Positions 33,061 to 44,674 of a DNA stretch of 64,000 bases are shown here, piece by piece. Every line of letters begins with the position of its first letter. Position 1 is the first letter of the stretch. Under the pieces are notes generated by a model. It ran no database searches and was not told the origin of the DNA. It was given only the letters and a program-made list of their open reading frames with translations. Origin of the DNA: Rutpela maculata (Eukaryota; Arthropoda; Insecta; Coleoptera; Cerambycidae); the NCBI GenBank assembly GCA_936432065.2, contig OW386286.2:262651987-262715986 (forward strand), written 5' to 3'. The translations under genes and the position numbers were made by a program.

Positions 33061-35792
33061 CTTTCTACCACTTACAGTTAGCAGAAATTATTGAAGAGCT
33101 TCAATTTTCCTAAACCATAATATGTGTTATGAAGAAAAAATGTAATAAATGCAAGCAGAATGATGCCACATTCACTAATAACAGTTTTACATAAAGTTGT
33201 TTCAGTTTTCGCCATTATTTCAATTTTTGTTAAGATATTTCTACCGAGAAAGTCGTTAACTTCAGATTGTCTTCAAATTTCGGTAGGATGTAGATAATGG
33301 TTTGGTGAAACCACTCGCAAATTTTGAGAACGATCTTGTGTCTACTTTTCCAGTTATGATACATCAAAATTCACGTTATTAGCAAGGAAACGATAGGGAA
33401 GGGTAATTTCCCGTGAATTTATCGCCATAATTTTTATCTCAAACGTCAGATTCTTTTAAATTTTTGACTGAGTTTTAATGGTTATTACAAAAGTGTACCC
33501 CCAATTTGAGAAACTTCTTGTGTCTGGTTTTTAAGTAATTCGTGATACAATGTCTGGAAACGATGGGAATTTCACGCATAATGAAAACTGGTAACACCGC
33601 ATTAACCAGTCTCGCCCGATCTTCAAACAGACGAACAGGGGTTCAATTTTTTATCCTTCGCTAAATAACGATGTCTTTAGAATCATTCGTATTTTGCGCT
33701 AGAGACAAAAACCAATTTTTCATCGCACGTTAGATAACGTGTCCAAGTTAACAGCTATCGTTTCAAAGTAAGCGTGCGCTCATACAGTGCTATAAATCAC
33801 AAATATCAATGCAATATCAGCAATAACTTTTCATTAATATTAATAAATTTATGCTAATACTATTTATGACAATAAATACGTAAAAATATAAATAAATATA
33901 TATAAAATAAATATCAAACCCAAAAAAATATAATATGAATCAACAATATTTTATTAGAATAATGCATGATTTTTTGAGCGATAATCGTCAGTACTTTCAT
34001 TTGAAACAAGTTTTATTTTCATTAATTTGTTAATATCACTTAAGATTTTTAATTTTAACTTTCCCACAAAATTGTTGGAGGTTACTAGAATTGGCCCAAA
34101 GTCGGAAATTGAGACATTAAATCTTTACGTTTTGAGGTCCCAGGAACCCAAAAAATTGTTTTTTGAAAAATATATATCTGTGTGTGTGTGTACTAAACGG
34201 ATTTAGATGAAACTTTGCATGAGAGTTTCTTTAGTGCTTCAGAAGATCTGAAAAGGTATTGGTTGAGATCGGAATACGTTTAGTGCCGCTTTGGCCCAAC
34301 AAGTTGTTTATTTTATAATTACTTACAATTTCTATTCGAACAAAAACAGTAAATTGTTTCCCGGTTTATGATCTTTACCTGGTAGATTTCTATTTTTTGC
34401 TAGGAGTGATACTTTTCGATTTGTTTGATAAAAACTGTGTTGAGGCGTCCGTTTTCGCAATCTGCAAATAAGGCAAAACACGAAATCTTTGAACGTTCAG
34501 ATCTTTTTTAATATATGAGTTGAAGGGTCATACTATGTCATTATAGAAAGAGGAAGAATTACATGTGATGGACATCGTAAATCACACCGGCGAAATCGAT
34601 AATTCGCGCCTACAAGAGCGTACGAAAAGTGTGACATTTTTTGACATTCTCATGTCATTGTTTACGTGCGAGATTAAAGTTGCGATGTTGCCACGTTCCG
34701 TCGCCACGCGCTATCGCTCCCACCGTGTATCACTCTCTCTCTCGCTCCGATAGAAATACCTTAAAGTGTTTTTTTTAATACAATGTCTTTAACGTGTTCT
34801 GCAAGTTAAAAACCGTGTAGAATGACACCTTACGTGCCATGCATTTTCAGTAAGCATTATTTTTTCCAAAATGGCTACTCGCGCCGACCATTACCCAATT
34901 TTTTTTTCACTCAGTATACGATTACCAGCAAGCTCCAAATGTGTGATTCTCTGTTAAATGAATGCCATACAGAAGCTTGCTCAACTGTATTACTTGAAGA
35001 GTCATGGATTTCGTATTTGCGAAGAAGCCATGCTGCGCCATTTTTTCAATATAGCGACACAAGCATACGGGTTAGGGTGTAAAAGTTTTACTACGTTCGT
35101 TGCGAGCTTAGATTAAACTGAAGATCTGTGCAAAAATCCAGCTTTATTGATTAGGGTACTTCCTTAATTGGGCCTAGTAAAAACCGTATGTGATCGTATT
35201 GTCTTCCGACGTCGATAATGGTTGAGCTAATATTAAAGTTATTATTTAATTTCATATAATTATTCTTGAGACAGATAAACTTGGCTGAAATTGTTTAATA
35301 TTTAAATTAAGTTTTAATTAACTGATATCGTTCTCTGATATCTATATATTTTTATCTATTTATATCTTGCACGATCTTGCACTTACGAGAGTAACAAGAA
35401 CAGAAATATACAAATTGTCTATCTTGTCAAACAGAAAATATATCGATTTTTGTTAGGTGGAAGCATATCTCGCAGAATTTATTATCTATTTTCAAGGATA
35501 TCCACTTAGATTGCAGAGTGCTAAATCTGGAAAACATCTGTCTGTCAAGGTACTTGTAAAATCTCTGCAATGCGGAACGCATACAATTGAAATTCTCAAA
35601 TTAAAAGCTCTTCATATGGATGGTATTTCCGTACTTTGCTATAATGTGGCATGCTGTCAATTAAACCGTAAGATATCTTTTCCGTTTAATGACGTGCGAT
35701 TTTAAATTAGTCACGATTCTGTAGACCGGGCCGAAGCTAATAGTCCAAGGGCTGGTGAATTTTTTTGGGATTATTTCGCTAACAAAATGGTA
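33061..35792. other. unassigned intron sequence
   Basis: No convincing gene. A TG microsatellite of about 12 bases sits near 34179. TTGGCCCAAAG (34092) and CTTTGGCCCAA (34290) are near-complementary, which may mark a 210-bp decayed element. The frame 35457-35705 (+, 82 residues) lacks any known motif. Confidence 0.4.
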
Positions 35793-36206
35793 CTTTTACT
35801 TCCACGTCCAGTGGAAGTATAGTAACGACAAAAAAAATTTTAAAAATTTTTATTGTCCAAATAGGCTTAAAATGTCATGAAACGTCGAGATTTTAAGTTT
35901 GAGCGAAAAAAAAAAAATTTCTGTCTGTCTGTCGGTCTGTCTGTCTGTAACTTTTTTTTTGTGCGCACGTTTACTCTGGAACCGTTTAAGATATTGACTT
36001 GAAATTTGGTACACATATGTACTTTAACGAGATCTAGAACTGGATTATATTTTGATCTTGTTCCGTCGAAGGGTTGGGGTGTAAATGGGGGTAAATTTGG
36101 GGTAGATGGGTAAATCAAGCAGGTAAGAGTCCACGAAATTGATATTTAGTATATACAAGAGAAGCTAAGGTCTCAAAAAAAAATTTCCACGATGTGGAAG
36201 TAAAAT
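35793..36206. mobile_element. repeat family A, copy 3, 414 bp
   Basis: Starts TTTTACTTCCACGTCCAG and ends GATGTGGAAGTAAAA. The interior follows copy 1 closely (GAAACGTCGAGATTTTAAG, CTGTCTGTCGGTCTG, TGCGCACGTTTACTCTGGAA, GTTCCGTCGAAGGGTT). This compact copy best defines the family borders. Confidence 0.85.
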
Positions 36207-36239
36207 GGGTGCAAGTGTTAATAGTACAGTAATTAGAGG

Positions 36240-38230
36240 CTTTAACTTCGGAATAATGTCATATGAATTAGATTTTCGCTAATTTTTGGCAATTTAAAAG
36301 TAAATGCAGCACACAAAAATTTTATATATTATGCGTGGGCTTGCTACTTTATAGGGGGTGGAATCCACCCTTTCTCAGAGGGTGACACCTAGAAAAACAA
36401 AAATATTGCAGCTGAAGAATCAGATTTTGAGAAGAAAAGGTTCTATTCAACTTTTCATATAAATTGATAGTCTTTAAGTTATAACGACTTAAAAATTGCG
36501 ATTTTTTCTAAAAAACAAGGTATTCCAAAACCGTTTTCGTCAAATAACAAGAAAAGTATTACACTTAGCGAAAAAATGGTAGAGACAAAAACTACTAAAC
36601 TGAGTATGAATTTCGTTTTTTTTTTTCTAATTTTTGCAGGATTATTGGTCTGGGAGTATAAAGGTGGCGTCTGAACGTTTATAAGAAGAAATATTTAGTG
36701 TAAATGTTAAATATTAGAAATTATGGCACTTACGTCAATAACCAAAATAAAAGAATATTAGATTATGCTTTCAAATGATTGTTTGACTATTTCTACAGTA
36801 TAAAAAAACAAAGGAGTTATGACATAAAGAATGTGCTTCTTCACATTTTTAAATAAAAACGTCCCCATTTTGTTACTGCAAGTAGTCAGTAATTAGAAAA
36901 ATATAATTCTCAAGTACTGTTTTTCGTTAAAATATAGCATGACCTCGTAATCCAGGCATTAGAGAATTTTACCTGGAAAAATTCATGGTAATTCTGGAAA
37001 TAGGTTTACTTTATATTTTTTGTCTCAATGAATCCAAATTTTTAACTTCTCACCAAAAATTCCCTCCGCAACCCCCTCAAATTTAGAGAAAAAAACCCAA
37101 AAATTGGTTTTTGATTTCTTTTATCGTTTTTTTTTTTTTCGTTTTAGAGAAACAGTACCCAGATATTCAGAAAGTAAACAAAATTTACAACAAAAAAAGT
37201 CCTTTGGCATTTTGACGTACGACGAACGGGAGGGAAGCGAGTGGGTCCCGAAACATACGCCTCGGCGCCGCGCGTGCCTTTAGGTATCATGCGAAAATTT
37301 TTTTTCAAAATTCGGGCTGATTTTTTGGAATTTCGGTAAGCTTTAATACAAATTGTTCATTTCCGACAAGATTAGCGCTCTCTAGCCTTTAACTTAATAT
37401 AATAAAAAAGGATTTTTTTTTCAAAATTCGAGGATTTGTTGGAATTTCGGTAGGTAAGCTTTAATTTAAAAAAAATGTTTATTTCCGAACAGATTTGCGG
37501 TCTCCAGCCATTTTTTAACCAAAAAACTCAATTTGGGACCATTGTACGGCGTCGAGGCTCATGTTTCGAGGCGTGCTAGCGCTTCCCCATTCGTTCAACG
37601 TTAAAATGTCCTATACATTTTGTTGTAAATTTTGTCTACTTTTCGAATTTCTAGGTTTCTTTTTCCTAAAACGAGGAAAAAAAAACAAAAAGAAAGATTT
37701 TTTGGCTTTATTTTCAAAGTTTTGAGGAGGTTGCGAGGAAAATTTTTGGTGGGAAGTTAAAAATTCGGATTTAGCGCTCCAAAAATCGTAAAGTAAGCCT
37801 ATTTCCAGAACTACCATGCATTTTTCCAGGTAAGGGCTCTATATGGTCTCTAATGCATGGAGTATAGACCCTCAATGCTTTTCGCCTACAAGTGGAGATC
37901 AAAAATAGAGCTCATAAACTAGGAATGAAATTTTGTTTTTTACTTAGTTATATAGAATTTATTTCCGGAGAAATTTAAGTTTAAAGGCAGCGTCCGATCG
38001 TTTATAGAATTAAGTATTTAGTTTAAATATCGAATATCTTAGAAACTATGACACTTGCGTCAGAAATTCTGAGGACCAGAAGAGTTAAAGATAATTAATA
38101 AAACTTTAAAATTATTCTTTGTTTGTTCTGTTTCATAAAAAACAAAGAAGTTATGACCGAAACAATGCACGTCTGAATGTTTTTCGTTAATATATAACAT
38201 CACCTAGATGCTCAATCTTTTAGTCCGTTT
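36240..38230. repeat. repeat family G, copy 2, with an internal duplication split by a palindrome
   Basis: 36240-36640 matches 9536-9925. Blocks at 36690-36930 recur in direct orientation at 37985-38215 (AACGTTTATA/ATCGTTTATAGAATTAAG, TATGGCACTTACGTCA/TATGACACTTGCGTCA, AACAAAGGAGTTATGAC/AACAAAGAAGTTATGAC, TTTTTCGTTAAAATATA/TTTTTCGTTAATATATA). A fold-back element lies between the two direct blocks. Confidence 0.65.
36955..37860. repeat. 906-bp fold-back element
   Basis: 36955-37280 pairs with 37540-37860 (ATTAGAGA..CCTGGAAAAATTCATGGTA against ACCATGCATTTTTCCAGG; GAAATAGGTTTACTTTA against TAAAGTAAGCCTATTTC; GAAACATACGCCTCG against CGAGGCTCATGTTTC). The loop carries two direct copies of a segment with GATTTTTTGGAATTTCGG-type sequence at about 37318 and 37431. 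GC-rich tips face the loop. Confidence 0.85.
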
Positions 38231-38485
38231 AAAACAGTTCCTTTGAAAAAAAATTCCATCCGCCATATTGGAGCCGCCATTTTGAATTTTTTAATTTTGA
38301 TTTCATATTCCTAATCAGCGATCCCAAAAGCATACATATTAAATAATAATAAATCATCAATACTTACAAATATTAAATATATAAATTTAGAGGTGGTTTT
38401 CACCTCTTGAGGGTAAGAGCAAGTGTCAGATACATTTCACTACAACAATCACCCGTAAAAAAAATTATCATTACATATGAGAATA

Positions 38486-39838
38486 TTTTGCTTGAATTAA
38501 GGTATATGAATAACCATACAAATTCTCAGACAAAAATTTCAGGCAACAGGAGGTGTAAGAACACCTCAAACATGTATTTTTTTACGTGAAATTTGTATTA
38601 TTTGCTCCTGTCTGACAATTGATTATGTTATTCTAGACAACTTTTTGACCGTGTAATTTAATTGTCAGACAAAAATTCGAGGCAGCACACCCTGTAAATT
38701 CGTTGCAAACTTTCCTCTCGGCCGGCCGCCAGTGACCTCAAGCGCGCCATATATTTCAAAAAGAGATTACGATTTCTATGGCGCAATGATTTTGTTTTTT
38801 TTTATATTTTGGAGGTGATTTAAAAAAAAAAGGTATTGATATCGTGCTTAATTTTGAAGATACACTCCATTCTCCGATTAAATAATTAATCCACGTTATC
38901 TTTTTAACTATTTCATTTATTAAAAAAATGCATATGAGTATTTACGTTGGCAATTTAATTTTCTATAAAAGATATTTAGTGACTTTTTGATTATCTCACT
39001 CGATTCTCGAGATGTAAGCTGAGGTATAAAAAAAAACGATTTAATTTTTTCGGATACTGAAATTTTATAATGGATCAATCAATGCGCAAAATTTTCTAAA
39101 CTATATATTTTATTGAAAAAATGCTCACAATCTTTTACATACAAATTTATTTATTTTTAAACAAAAAATTTCCAATGACTATTGTATTTCGCTTAGTTAA
39201 TAGTAGTCCATTCAAATTAGGAAAAAAACACCGTTTTAGAGAAAAATTTTGAACAGCAATTTCTCTGCATAGGCAGTAAATACTCAACTTTTAGAACAAT
39301 TTTTTGCTTATGCGAAGAAAAAAAAGACATGATTTTTGAGATATATACATATATATATATACTTTTTTAACGAAGAACGGACATAAGTAAACGTATTCAG
39401 AATACGATTTCCTACAAACAAAGTTCCATACATTTTTCCGATTATCCCATTGATTGTTCCGGAAAAAACGACTTGAAAAATGTATATATATATGTTTTTT
39501 TGTGTTTTTTTTAATTTTGAATGCAAATATCTCGAAAAGTGCACGATTTTAGGGCAAATGAACATAAGTGAACTTGTTGAGAATGAGATTTCATACAAAA
39601 AAGCTTCTATACATTTTTCCGATTATCCCATTGGTTTTTCCGGAAAAGCTTGAAGAATATATATATTTGCTTTTTCATGTTTTTTTTTTCATTTTGACGT
39701 ATATATCTCTCAAATATATAGAACTTTTTTTGTAGGAAATCACATTCAGAATAAGTTTACTAATGTTCATTTAGCCTTAAAAATGGATACTTTCCGAGAT
39801 ATATACGTGCAAATAAAAAAAGAAAAAACACGAAAAAG

Positions 39839-39907
<69 letters not shown>

Positions 39908-40735
39908 TTCAAGAAGCTTTCCCGGAAAAACAAACGGGATAATCGAAACAATGTATAGGAGCTTTTTTGTGGGAAATCTCATTCTGAACAAGTTTGCTTA
40001 TGTTCATTTAGCCCTAAAAACGCGTACTTTTCGAGATATATACGTCTAAATGAAAAAAAACAGGAAAATTCGTATATATATATGTATATATCTCAAAAAT
40101 CATTTCTTTTTTTTTCTGCGCATAAGCAAAACCTTGTTCTAAAAGTTGAATTCTTACTTCCTATGCAGAGAAACTGCTGTTCAGAATTTTTCTCCGCTTT
40201 TTTCCTAATTTGAGTGGACTATAGATATTAATATTTTTTAATATATTTTAATTATAAATTTCAAAGTCCGAAAAAATTAAATCGTTTTTTTTATACTTCA
40301 GCTTACATCTCGCGAATCAAGTGAGATAACAAAAAAGTCATTGAATATCTTATAGAAAATTAAATTGCCAACGTAAGTGCTCATATGCATTTTTTAAATA
40401 AATTAAATAGTTAAAAAGATATCGTGGATTAATTGTTTAATCGGAGAATGGAGTGTTCTTCAAAATTAAGCGTGATATCGAAATCTCTTTTTGAAATATA
40501 TGGCGCGCTTGAGGTCACTGGTGGCCGGCCGAGAGGAAAGTTTGCAACGTATTTACAGGGTGTGCTGCCCCGAATTTTTGTCTGACAATTAAATTACACG
40601 GTCAAAAAGGTCTCTAGAATAACATATTCAATTGTCAGACAGGAGCAAATAACAAAAATTTCACACCCCCTGCTGCCTGAAATTTTTGTCTGACAATTTG
40701 TATGGTTATTCATACACCTTAATTCAAGCAAAATA
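38486..40735. repeat. 2.25 kb palindrome inside the TPST intron
   Basis: The outer blocks TTTTGCTTGAATTAAGG (38486) and CCTTAATTCAAGCAAAA (40735) match. Inner matches include TGTCAGACAAAAATTC/GAATTTTTGTCTGACA, GGCAGCACACCCTGTAAAT/TTTACAGGGTGTGCTGCC, CTCTCGGCCGGCC/GGCCGGCCGAGAG, CAATCTCGCGAG-like blocks and TTGCTTATGCGAAGAAA/TTTCTGCGCATAAGCAA. The centre is built from three related segments with TTTTTCCGATTATCCCAT and a (TA)n run. A one-arm copy is at 21415-21705. Non-coding. Confidence 0.9.
39842..39905. repeat. (TA)n microsatellite
   Basis: About 64 bases of uninterrupted AT/TA near the centre of the 2.25 kb palindrome. Confidence 0.97.
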
Positions 40736-40790
40736 GGAAGTTTTAACCAACTTGCAATAATGCAAATTTCGACTACTATTTTACGACTTT

Positions 40791-40945
40791 AGGGTGTTCT
40801 TACACCCCCTGCTGCCCATCACCAAGTTAAAACGTTCGAGATGGCAACTCATTACCTCTATGGCAACCTTTTGGCAAATTTTTAGCCCACTTCGAGTAAT
40901 GACGCGAAATGTTCACTAGCTCTTAGTCTATTAGGTTCAAAGTAT
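40791..40945. repeat. partial copy of fold-back family E
   Basis: GGGTGTTCTTACACC, CGTTCGAGATGGCAACTCAT, AGTAATGACGCGAAA and TTCACTAGCTCTTAGT match the outer arm of the element at 46484-47793. It lies 310 bp upstream of the terminal TPST exon. Confidence 0.85.
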
Positions 40946-41254
40946 TTCCGTAATAACGCACTTTTTTCATCTAAATGCACTGGACGGATAGTGAAGATTC
41001 AAATCTTTAGCAAGATTACGCAATAGTTGTGATTAAGCAATAAGTTTCAATTAGCTGCTTGTCGCCTTTTTTAAGAACATTAAGCCCTTTGGATACTGGC
41101 CAAACTTTCAAAAATGTTAAGGTTTTCAACGATAAATCGATTACGGAGTTGACAGTCGAGCTAGTCGCGTGAAAAATTTCAATCACCCCAATCATTTTAT
41201 ATGTTGTTTCGTCATATTTCTTCAGACACTCTTTAACCAAAGATTTTGTTTCAG

Positions 41255-41579
41255 GGTGGAACGATCGTCAGACCAAGTCATCAAACCAGTCAACTTGGAG
41301 GCGTTAACCAAATGGGTGGGCAACATACCCGAAGACGTGGTTCGTGACATGGCCGACATAGCACCCATGCTCTCTATTTTGGGGTACGACCCTTACGCAA
41401 ACCCCCCGAACTACGGTAAACCCGACGATCACGTAGCCCACAACACTAAGGAGATTCAGAAGAACAAAGTGGTATGGGATAAGAAAGCCAAAGAAATGTT
41501 CAGCGTCGGCTGGGACAATGGGGACGGAGATACGGCTTTAGATAAAGAGCCCAGTGATAGTCCGAATAATACGACGTGA
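41255..41579 (+). CDS. TPST: tyrosylprotein sulfotransferase, terminal coding exon
   Basis: The exon encodes the last 107 residues and the TGA at 41577-41579. Its first base completes the Lys codon begun at 22673. VERSSDQVIKPVN carries conserved Ser and Lys residues that in TPST enzymes contact the PAPS cofactor. LTKWVG, DMADIAPML and GYDPYANPPNYGKP follow; the last is a strong family signature near the end of the catalytic domain. After it comes a hydrophilic, acidic tail ending in SDSPNNTT that is not conserved between phyla. The exon is intact, with no stop or frameshift, and belongs with 22123-22674. Alternative start or splice sites are not suggested by the sequence. Confidence 0.96.
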
Positions 41580-42009
41580 TAATACGTGTACACCATTAGG
41601 TGTTTGAAATTTAACTGCGTGTGGACCATTGACTGATACTAAATCTACTTAAGTGTTTGTACATTGAACTGATGTGATTAGAGGTACTACGGCGTTATCT
41701 TTGACTTTAGTTGGAGTCAGTTTGTTGATACCTGCTTGGTCCACAAATTGTAGGACTGGTGTTATTTATTCGACTTTTTAAAAGCTGACTGATATTTGTA
41801 TAAATTTCAAAACCCTACTGGGTTCTGTACTTCAGTTATGAAGAACCTGAGTTATGCATATTTTTAAATTGAAATCAGACAAAATGCGGCGTGTATTTCA
41901 ATACGAATATGTGTATAGACTTAATATACGATTCAAATGTATTGAGCTTCTCATTTTAACTGCGAATATTTCAAAAACGGAGGAGCGTAAAAATTAAAAA
42001 ATAATGTGT
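41580..42009 (+). other. TPST: probable TPST 3' untranslated region
   Basis: Sequence after the stop, up to the mariner-like element at 42010. I did not see a canonical AATAAA in it; ATTAAA at about 41993 is the best candidate polyadenylation signal. Confidence 0.45.
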
Positions 42010-42530
42010 TACAGGGGATAAAGGGTTACAAGTAAAGGGTATTAGAGGAACTAATTTGCAATCATTTCAATTCACACGTGTTAATATGCAAAAGATATTA
42101 GTTTTCGAGATATTTCAATGTTTCACTTTTTATTTAAAAACCCCAAAATTGCAGATTCAAAATTAAATTTAAAAATTTACCCTAATTCAAAGGCACCGAT
42201 TTTAACTTTCTTACTTAGATAACTCCTCAACAATGCATTACTAACAGTAAAATGGTCCAAAGATGCAACAAAAAATAAAATAAAAAATTTTCGATTTTTC
42301 AATTTCTATTACATTGACGGCGAATTTCTGTTATTAGCTTTCCAACGAGGTAAAATGTTACGAAAGAAAAAACAATTTCCACGAAAAGGTTCAATACGAG
42401 AGGTGAGCAGGTAGAGCGCGTTCATTGTTTCAAAGGAACTTAACGTTGACAATTAAATGAAACAGTAGTCTTAAGTTGATAACTAATTTATTTATTATAA
42501 CAAATCTTATTCAAAATGAGGACCTCTCAA

Positions 42531-43194
42531 TCCCTTGAGGTAAAGCTTTTACCCCAAAGTTCTGCGACTGGACCACAAGGACTGGACCGTTTTCGAACGC
42601 GAGGAACACGATGGTGACAATATGTTGCGACCCTCCAACCACTACCCTTAAACTGAAAAACCACCCCCTTTTCCGATTTTCCGGTGCTAGGCATTTTTTT
42701 ATCGGAAAATTTTATTAATGAAAGTTGTTCAGAATTTTCCAAAAATTCAATATCCAATATTTCATCAAAATAAAAAAAGTGAAAAATTTAAAAAATTGAT
42801 CAATTTAAAAAATATAAAAAAGACTACTAATTACTTGACAACTATGTGACAGCTTGGGTTTAATTTCAAACAAAATTGTCATGAATTTTTTAAACAAAAA
42901 AACCCATTTAAGTGATATTTTCGGACTTGGATAATATTTTAAACAAAATTTCAACATTTTTTTTATTAAATTTTGGACAATTCTGAACATCTTTCGTTAA
43001 TAAAATTGTGCCATAAAAAAATGCCTAGCATCGGAAAATTGGAAAAAGGGGGTGGTTTTTCCGGTTTAGGAGGTTAGGTCGGGAAATATTATCACCATCG
43101 GGTTCCCCGCCCTTGAGGATGGGAGGCAAGATATCTTCCGGTCCAGTCGCAGAACTTTTTGGCTTTTTGCCTTTTTCTGGTTTACCTCAAGGGA
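42531..43194. repeat. 664-bp fold-back nested in the mariner-like element
   Basis: TCCCTTGAGGTAAA at 42531 mirrors TTTACCTCAAGGGA ending 43194. Arms of about 230 bp share AAAGTTCTGCGACTGGACC, ATGCTAGGCATTTTTTTAT and a GTTCAGAATT block. The centre (about 42770-42960) is AT-rich. It sits just past the transposase C-terminus, so it probably inserted in the 3' untranslated part. Confidence 0.85.
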
Positions 43195-43199
43195 CTATC

Positions 43200-43692
43200 T
43201 GTTCCGTATAGAGACATGAAGTCTTTTCCTCACTTCCGTTTTGGCCACTCTTGAAGTGAAATTGTTTTTCATTTGCTCCACTGTGTCGATTATCCTCTGC
43301 CTCAATTGTTCTGCCGAGTTCACCGGTGTTTTGTATACCAACTCCTTCATGGAAATCCAATGGAATTAAGTCAGGGCATCTCGCAGGCCACGGAATTGGT
43401 CCTCCTCTACCGATCAAATTATTTGGATAGTCTTCATCCAGCCACTGACGTATTGTAACTCGACATCGTGCTGGAACACCATATTTTGCCTCGTTCTAAG
43501 TGGGTCATCTTCGAGCAACGGCATCAACTCTTTTCTTAAGGACAATTCATAACTTTTGCCATTTTTTTGGGACAGAAAATAAGGACCGATTAAGTGATTT
43601 TGGGTTACTCCCATCCAAACATTCAAACTAAATCTATTTTGAAACTCAAGCTTGTCGAAGTGTTTAACTACTCGTCGTACCGTTAAAAACAA
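43200..43692 (-). pseudogene. mariner-like transposase, C-terminal catalytic half
   Basis: Minus strand: FQNRFSLNVWMGVTQNHLIG, then PYFL, LMPLLEDDPLRTRQNMVFQHD, then in shifted frames WPARCPDLIPLDF and KELVYKTPVNSAEQLRQRII to a stop near 43205. The HD of MVFQHD corresponds to the second catalytic Asp, and the PDLxPLDF block holds the third acidic position of insect mariner-like transposases. The N-terminal DNA-binding half and first Asp are absent and at least one frameshift is present, so it is inactive. Confidence 0.85.
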
Positions 43693-44556
43693 GTAAATGG
43701 GACTCTCTAAAATATCAAACAGTGAACGCCCTCTATCTGCTCACCTGTTATTGAACTTTTTCATGGAACTAGTTTTTTTTTTCAAAACATTTTACCTCGT
43801 TGGAAAGCTAATAAAAAGAGATGTTATTTAAATGATTTTTACGATTAATGTATTAATGCATTTTTGTAATAAATCGCCGTCATTGTAACAGAAATTAAAA
43901 AATCGAAAATTCTTTTTTTTATTTTTTGTTGCATCTTTGGACCATTGGCTATTTTTTGACATTTTACTGTTTGTAATGCCATTGTTTAAGAGTTATCTAA
44001 GTACGGAAATTAAAATCAATGGCATTCAATTAGTGGAAATTTTTAAATTTAATTTTGAATATGCACATTTGGGGTTTTTCAATAAAAAGTGAAAAATTGA
44101 TATATCTCAAAAACTAAAAACTTTTGCATATATCACACGTGAGTTGAAACGATTGCAAATTAGATCCTCTAACACCCCTTGCCAGAAATACGTCGAGTTA
44201 CCACTAACCCTGTATGCCTATCACTCACTGAAACTTGAATAACTTAGGTTGAACAGTTTTGAAGATCTGTTAAGTTGAAAAATGTTGTCTTTTTTAAATC
44301 CTCTGTATCTCGGAAAATATGCATCCTATGTGAATAATATTTTGAGTACCGAGAAACCACGGCATTTTTCGTGCCATGAAATCTTTTCGTAATTTTTCAT
44401 CCTCGCAGTAGTTGTCAAAAACGTGACCTCATGTTTATTCGGTTATTTTCTTAAGGTATTTAAATTTTTTTTGATAAAATGATGAATCTTCAAAAAAAAT
44501 ATTTTGGGTATATCAAATATCAATTGAGTTATCAAGCACAAGAGATACTATTAATG

Positions 44557-44674
44557 CGAGAGAGAGGGAGAGAGAGGGAGAGAGAGGGAGAGAGAGGGAG
44601 AGAGAGAGAGGGAGAGAGAGGGAGAGGGAGAGAGAAAGAGAGAGATAGAGAGAGAGAGAGATAGAGAGAGAGAT
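44557..44674. repeat. (GA)n / (GAGAGG)n microsatellite
   Basis: About 118 bases of purines in GAGAGAGG and GA units with a few T interruptions (GATAGA). Confidence 0.97.

Larger units (their letters stand above)
22675..41254 (+). other. TPST: TPST last coding intron, 18,580 bp
   Basis: The donor GTAAGT at 22675 and the acceptor TTTTGTTTCAG ending at 41254 join phase 2: AA plus G restores Lys and continues VERSSDQV, the conserved order in TPST. The intron is filled with MITEs, LINE pieces, tandem repeats and long palindromes listed separately. I saw no other gene in it. Confidence 0.93.
42010..44214. mobile_element. mariner-like element, 2.2 kb, with about 450-bp inverted ends
   Basis: TA-CAGGGG at 42010 mirrors AACCCTG-TA at 44214. 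Long arms (42010-42460 against 43730-44214) share TTAGAGGAACTAATTTGCAA/TTGCAAATTAGATCC, AGATGCAACAAAAAATAAAA-type sequence and CAACGAGGTAAAATGTT/AACATTTTACCTCGTTGG. Between them lie the transposase remnant (43200-43692, minus) and a nested fold-back (42531-43194). TA borders fit Tc1/mariner insertion. Confidence 0.8.

Noticed and set aside
35457..35705. 82-codon plus frame as an extra TPST exon
   Set aside because: It does not resemble any part of TPST, and direct joining of 22674 to 41255 already gives the conserved protein sequence.
39783..40049. 88-codon frame rich in Tyr-Ile repeats
   Set aside because: Produced by the (TA)n microsatellite.
44479..44664. Arg-Glu-rich frame (and Ser-Leu-rich on the other strand)
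   Set aside because: Translation of the (GA)n microsatellite.
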